From Myxococcales bacterium (GTDB taxonomy: Bacteria; Myxococcota_A; Polyangia; Polyangiales; Polyangiaceae): a stretch of DNA of 37,139 nt. Each line of letters begins with the position of its first letter. Positions within the stretch are counted from its first letter, which is position 1. Of this stretch, positions 34,726-37,139 are shown piece by piece. The notes beneath the pieces were generated by a model. That model was not told where the DNA came from and ran no database searches. It was given only the letters and a program-made list of their open reading frames with translations. The DNA is taken from positions 1 through 37,139 of the forward strand of contig PMCK01000251.1 of the NCBI GenBank assembly GCA_003154095.1. The letters are read 5' to 3'. The position numbers and the translations under genes were made by a program.

Positions 34726-37139
34726 ATGATGTCATCTTCGGTACGGCCATTCGTTCGTGGTCTCGCGCTGCTGGGTTTGCTGGTGGCTTCGTGCTTAGTG
34801 GGAGAGACGCCGCCCCGAGTGACACCCTCCCGATCACTGGGCGTTGAGCGTTTGGTACCGCCATTGCGCAGTCTGGCGGACCGGCGTCCGCTGGGCGTCG
34901 AGTTCGCCTCGCCGCGCGGTGAAACGGGCAGCGACGTAGATATCGTCCTTGTATTCAATAAATCGATGCGGAGTCTCGAGTTCTACGATCCCCAGGCCCT
35001 ATCGCCCGTAAGCCTGACCCCGAGTGTCGCCGGGCACTGGGAATGGATTGGAGTGCGTGCATTACACTTCGTGCCAGCCTCGTGGATTGTGCCACGCGCC
35101 ACGGAGTTCAAAGTGGTGGTTCCAGCCGGAACCCGTGCGGTCGACGGGAGCCAGCTGGCTCAGCCTTATGAACTAGATTTTCAGACCCCACGTCCCAGCG
35201 TTGAGTCCGTCGAGATCGAGAACAAGCCGAACGGCGTAATTACACTGCATTTGGACCAGAAAGCCAGCGTGGATGAAGTCCAGCACGCATTGCACTTGAC
35301 CCTATCGACGGGTGGAAAGACTGTCGACGTTCCGTTCAAGACTCGACAAGCCAGCGGCGGCAAAGGATTCGACCTCATCCCCTTGCAGCCGCTCCCCCGT
35401 GACGTCGCCGTCGCGGTTTCGGTGGATGGGCGGCTTCATTCCGCAGAAGGGCCGCGAACGCTAGGCGAGCCCTGGCACGGATCAGTCCACACCTATGGCC
35501 CGCTTAAGATTCATGGTGAGTGCAACGGAAAAGACGCGGACGAAGACGAGCCCGCCGAGCGCACCAAGAGCACCGACGGAATGTGTTCGTGGGGCGAGAT
35601 TTCGCTCAAGTTCAGCAGCCCGGTATACGCCAAAGACGTGATGCGTGCCGTGTCGATCGTACCTAGCGTCGAACTCGAGCCGCTCGATACCTCTGATGGC
35701 GAGCCGACACAAGAGGTGGCACTTCGCGCGAGCTTTGCTCCAGGGGGCCAATATTCCGTTCGCATCTCGCCAGGCAGTAGCAGCCGCAATGGCAAGCGCG
35801 GCCTGCGGGACGCCTACGGGGAGGCGCTATTGATGCCCTGGTCTCAAAATTTCCGGTTTCGCCCGGAGCCCGAAGTGGACACAATGCCACGAGCCTGGAT
35901 TGCAGCCAGTGGCTCCGTTATCGACACAAAACCACCGACCGCAGTGGACGCTTTTGCAACGAAACTTTCAGAACTCGGCGTTACGACTGCGCCGTTATCA
36001 TTGCCACAATACGTTTCTTTCTGGAACAGCGGCGCGACCAGTGAGGTTAACTCTATTGTGGGTGCCAAGCACTGGACGGTGCCTTTGCCACCCGCCAAAA
36101 CGAGTAAGATCCCCATTGCACTCGACGGCTTGTTGAGTGAGTCGGGACACGAGAGCCGAGGTGCCATCATCGCGCTCGACGACAACGGCAAACAGCTTGC
36201 AACTTGGATGGCCCACGTCACCGATCTCGGGCTCACCACCGTATCGACACCCTTTGACAGGCTCGCGTGGGTGACTCACTTGTCAACGGGTGCGCCCATC
36301 GCGGGTGTTACGGTCGATTTCATGTCGGGCGCGACTGGACCCGTGAGTTCGACGGGAATGACCAACGCGGACGGTTTCTTCTACGATTCGACGACCGAGC
36401 CGCGCACGCTGCCGAACAGCGTTTCCGCTCGCCAGCAGGACGCTTGGACCCACGCCCATAGCGATTACACGCCCGCTCTGCCTGACATGGGAACCGCTTC
36501 GATGTTCACCAATCAGGGCATTTATCGACCCGGAGAAACGGTTCGAATCAAGGGGATCGTGCGAGCCTACGGCCGCGCCGGCATCGAGATTCCGAAGGAA
36601 CGAACCGTTTCCGTGAGTATCGATTCATATGATCGTCCGGCGGAAGCAAACTTGTCGCCAAAGCTCGACGACTTCGGTGCGTACTCGACTTCCTGGATCA
36701 TTCCGGCTAGCGCCAAGGTCGGTTTTCGCTTCATCAAATCCTGCTCGACGGTGTGGGGAAAGCCTGTTTGCAGCCATGCGCGGATTCGAGTCGCGGAATT
36801 TCGGCCGCCTGAGTTTCTGGTCGATGCAAGTGCCGAGCGTGAGGAGTACATTCGCGGCGACACAGTGCGCTGCAATGCGGAGGCTCGGCTCTTGCTCGGA
36901 ATGCCGCTGCGCGATGGGCTCATCGAATGGGAGTCGAGTTCGTACTCCGCATTCGTGCAACCGCCGAGTGACGAAAGGTACTTCTGGAGCGGCGCGGGAG
37001 GCAGCCTGAATCATCCGGAACGCGACAGCCACAAAGCAACCGCGAAGCTTAGCCGAGCCGGGACCCATGTCATGCAGCACAAGCTCAGCCCGGGTGAAGC
37101 CGGCGACCCCGCCGTGCGCTGGACATGCCAAGCAGGTGT
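34726..37139 (+). CDS. bacterial alpha-2-macroglobulin-family lipoprotein, 5' part (runs off window end)
   Basis: Translated by eye: MMSSSVRPFVRGLALLGLLVASCLVGETPPR (lipobox LVASC); MG domains including MFTNQGIYRPGETVRIKGIVRAYG. No stop before 37139, which is why the ORF track omits it. Confidence 0.92.
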   Translation, partial: MMSSSVRPFVRGLALLGLLVASCLVGETPPRVTPSRSLGVERLVPPLRSLADRRPLGVEFASPRGETGSDVDIVLVFNKSMRSLEFYDPQALSPVSLTPSVAGHWEWIGVRALHFVPASWIVPRATEFKVVVPAGTRAVDGSQLAQPYELDFQTPRPSVESVEIENKPNGVITLHLDQKASVDEVQHALHLTLSTGGKTVDVPFKTRQASGGKGFDLIPLQPLPRDVAVAVSVDGRLHSAEGPRTLGEPWHGSVHTYGPLKIHGECNGKDADEDEPAERTKSTDGMCSWGEISLKFSSPVYAKDVMRAVSIVPSVELEPLDTSDGEPTQEVALRASFAPGGQYSVRISPGSSSRNGKRGLRDAYGEALLMPWSQNFRFRPEPEVDTMPRAWIAASGSVIDTKPPTAVDAFATKLSELGVTTAPLSLPQYVSFWNSGATSEVNSIVGAKHWTVPLPPAKTSKIPIALDGLLSESGHESRGAIIALDDNGKQLATWMAHVTDLGLTTVSTPFDRLAWVTHLSTGAPIAGVTVDFMSGATGPVSSTGMTNADGFFYDSTTEPRTLPNSVSARQQDAWTHAHSDYTPALPDMGTASMFTNQGIYRPGETVRIKGIVRAYGRAGIEIPKERTVSVSIDSYDRPAEANLSPKLDDFGAYSTSWIIPASAKVGFRFIKSCSTVWGKPVCSHARIRVAEFRPPEFLVDASAEREEYIRGDTVRCNAEARLLLGMPLRDGLIEWESSSYSAFVQPPSDERYFWSGAGGSLNHPERDSHKATAKLSRAGTHVMQHKLSPGEAGDPAVRWTCQAG

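Noticed and set aside
1-37139. CRISPR arrays, rRNA or prophage
   Set aside because: No regularly spaced identical short repeats with unique spacers, no rRNA-like sequence, and no phage structural genes were seen.

Overview
This 37-kb, GC-rich, gene-dense bacterial window has a content typical of Myxococcota/Polyangia: TGG-linker lipoproteins, a Ser/Thr kinase, RCC1 repeats, a SUMF1-type protein and alpha-2-macroglobulin. The taxonomic placement is inference. Left part (1-17.7 kb): gshA tail, DUF1345-like protein, a short pyruvate kinase, two coupled cyclic-nucleotide-binding membrane proteins, arfB, a CpxP/CpxR/CpxA-like locus, group-III-type phosphofructokinase, Hsp70-like protein, peroxiredoxin, YqgE/AlgH, a SUMF1-domain protein, and a 57-aa 2x[4Fe-4S] ferredoxin that the ORF track missed. 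Middle (17.9-19.75 kb): a small accessory island with a RHH/PIN toxin-antitoxin pair between near-identical 54-bp direct repeats, a MITE-like hairpin, and a large inverted repeat upstream of an S23-type four-helix-bundle gene. Then come a lipoprotein, an orphan Hcp with an apparent Sec signal peptide, a histidine kinase/STAS-like pair, a Ser/Thr kinase, and an ECF sigma operon. Right part (28.6-34.6 kb): the most unusual region. Eight same-orientation, G-first-codon-periodic (GNN, mostly GCN) repeat tracts, including an exact 65-bp duplication, alternate with mostly single unrelated genes and two headless gene tails. This gives a cassette-like layout with no recognisable integrase in the window. 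An alpha-2-macroglobulin gene runs off the right edge. All calls come from reading the sequence; no searches were run.
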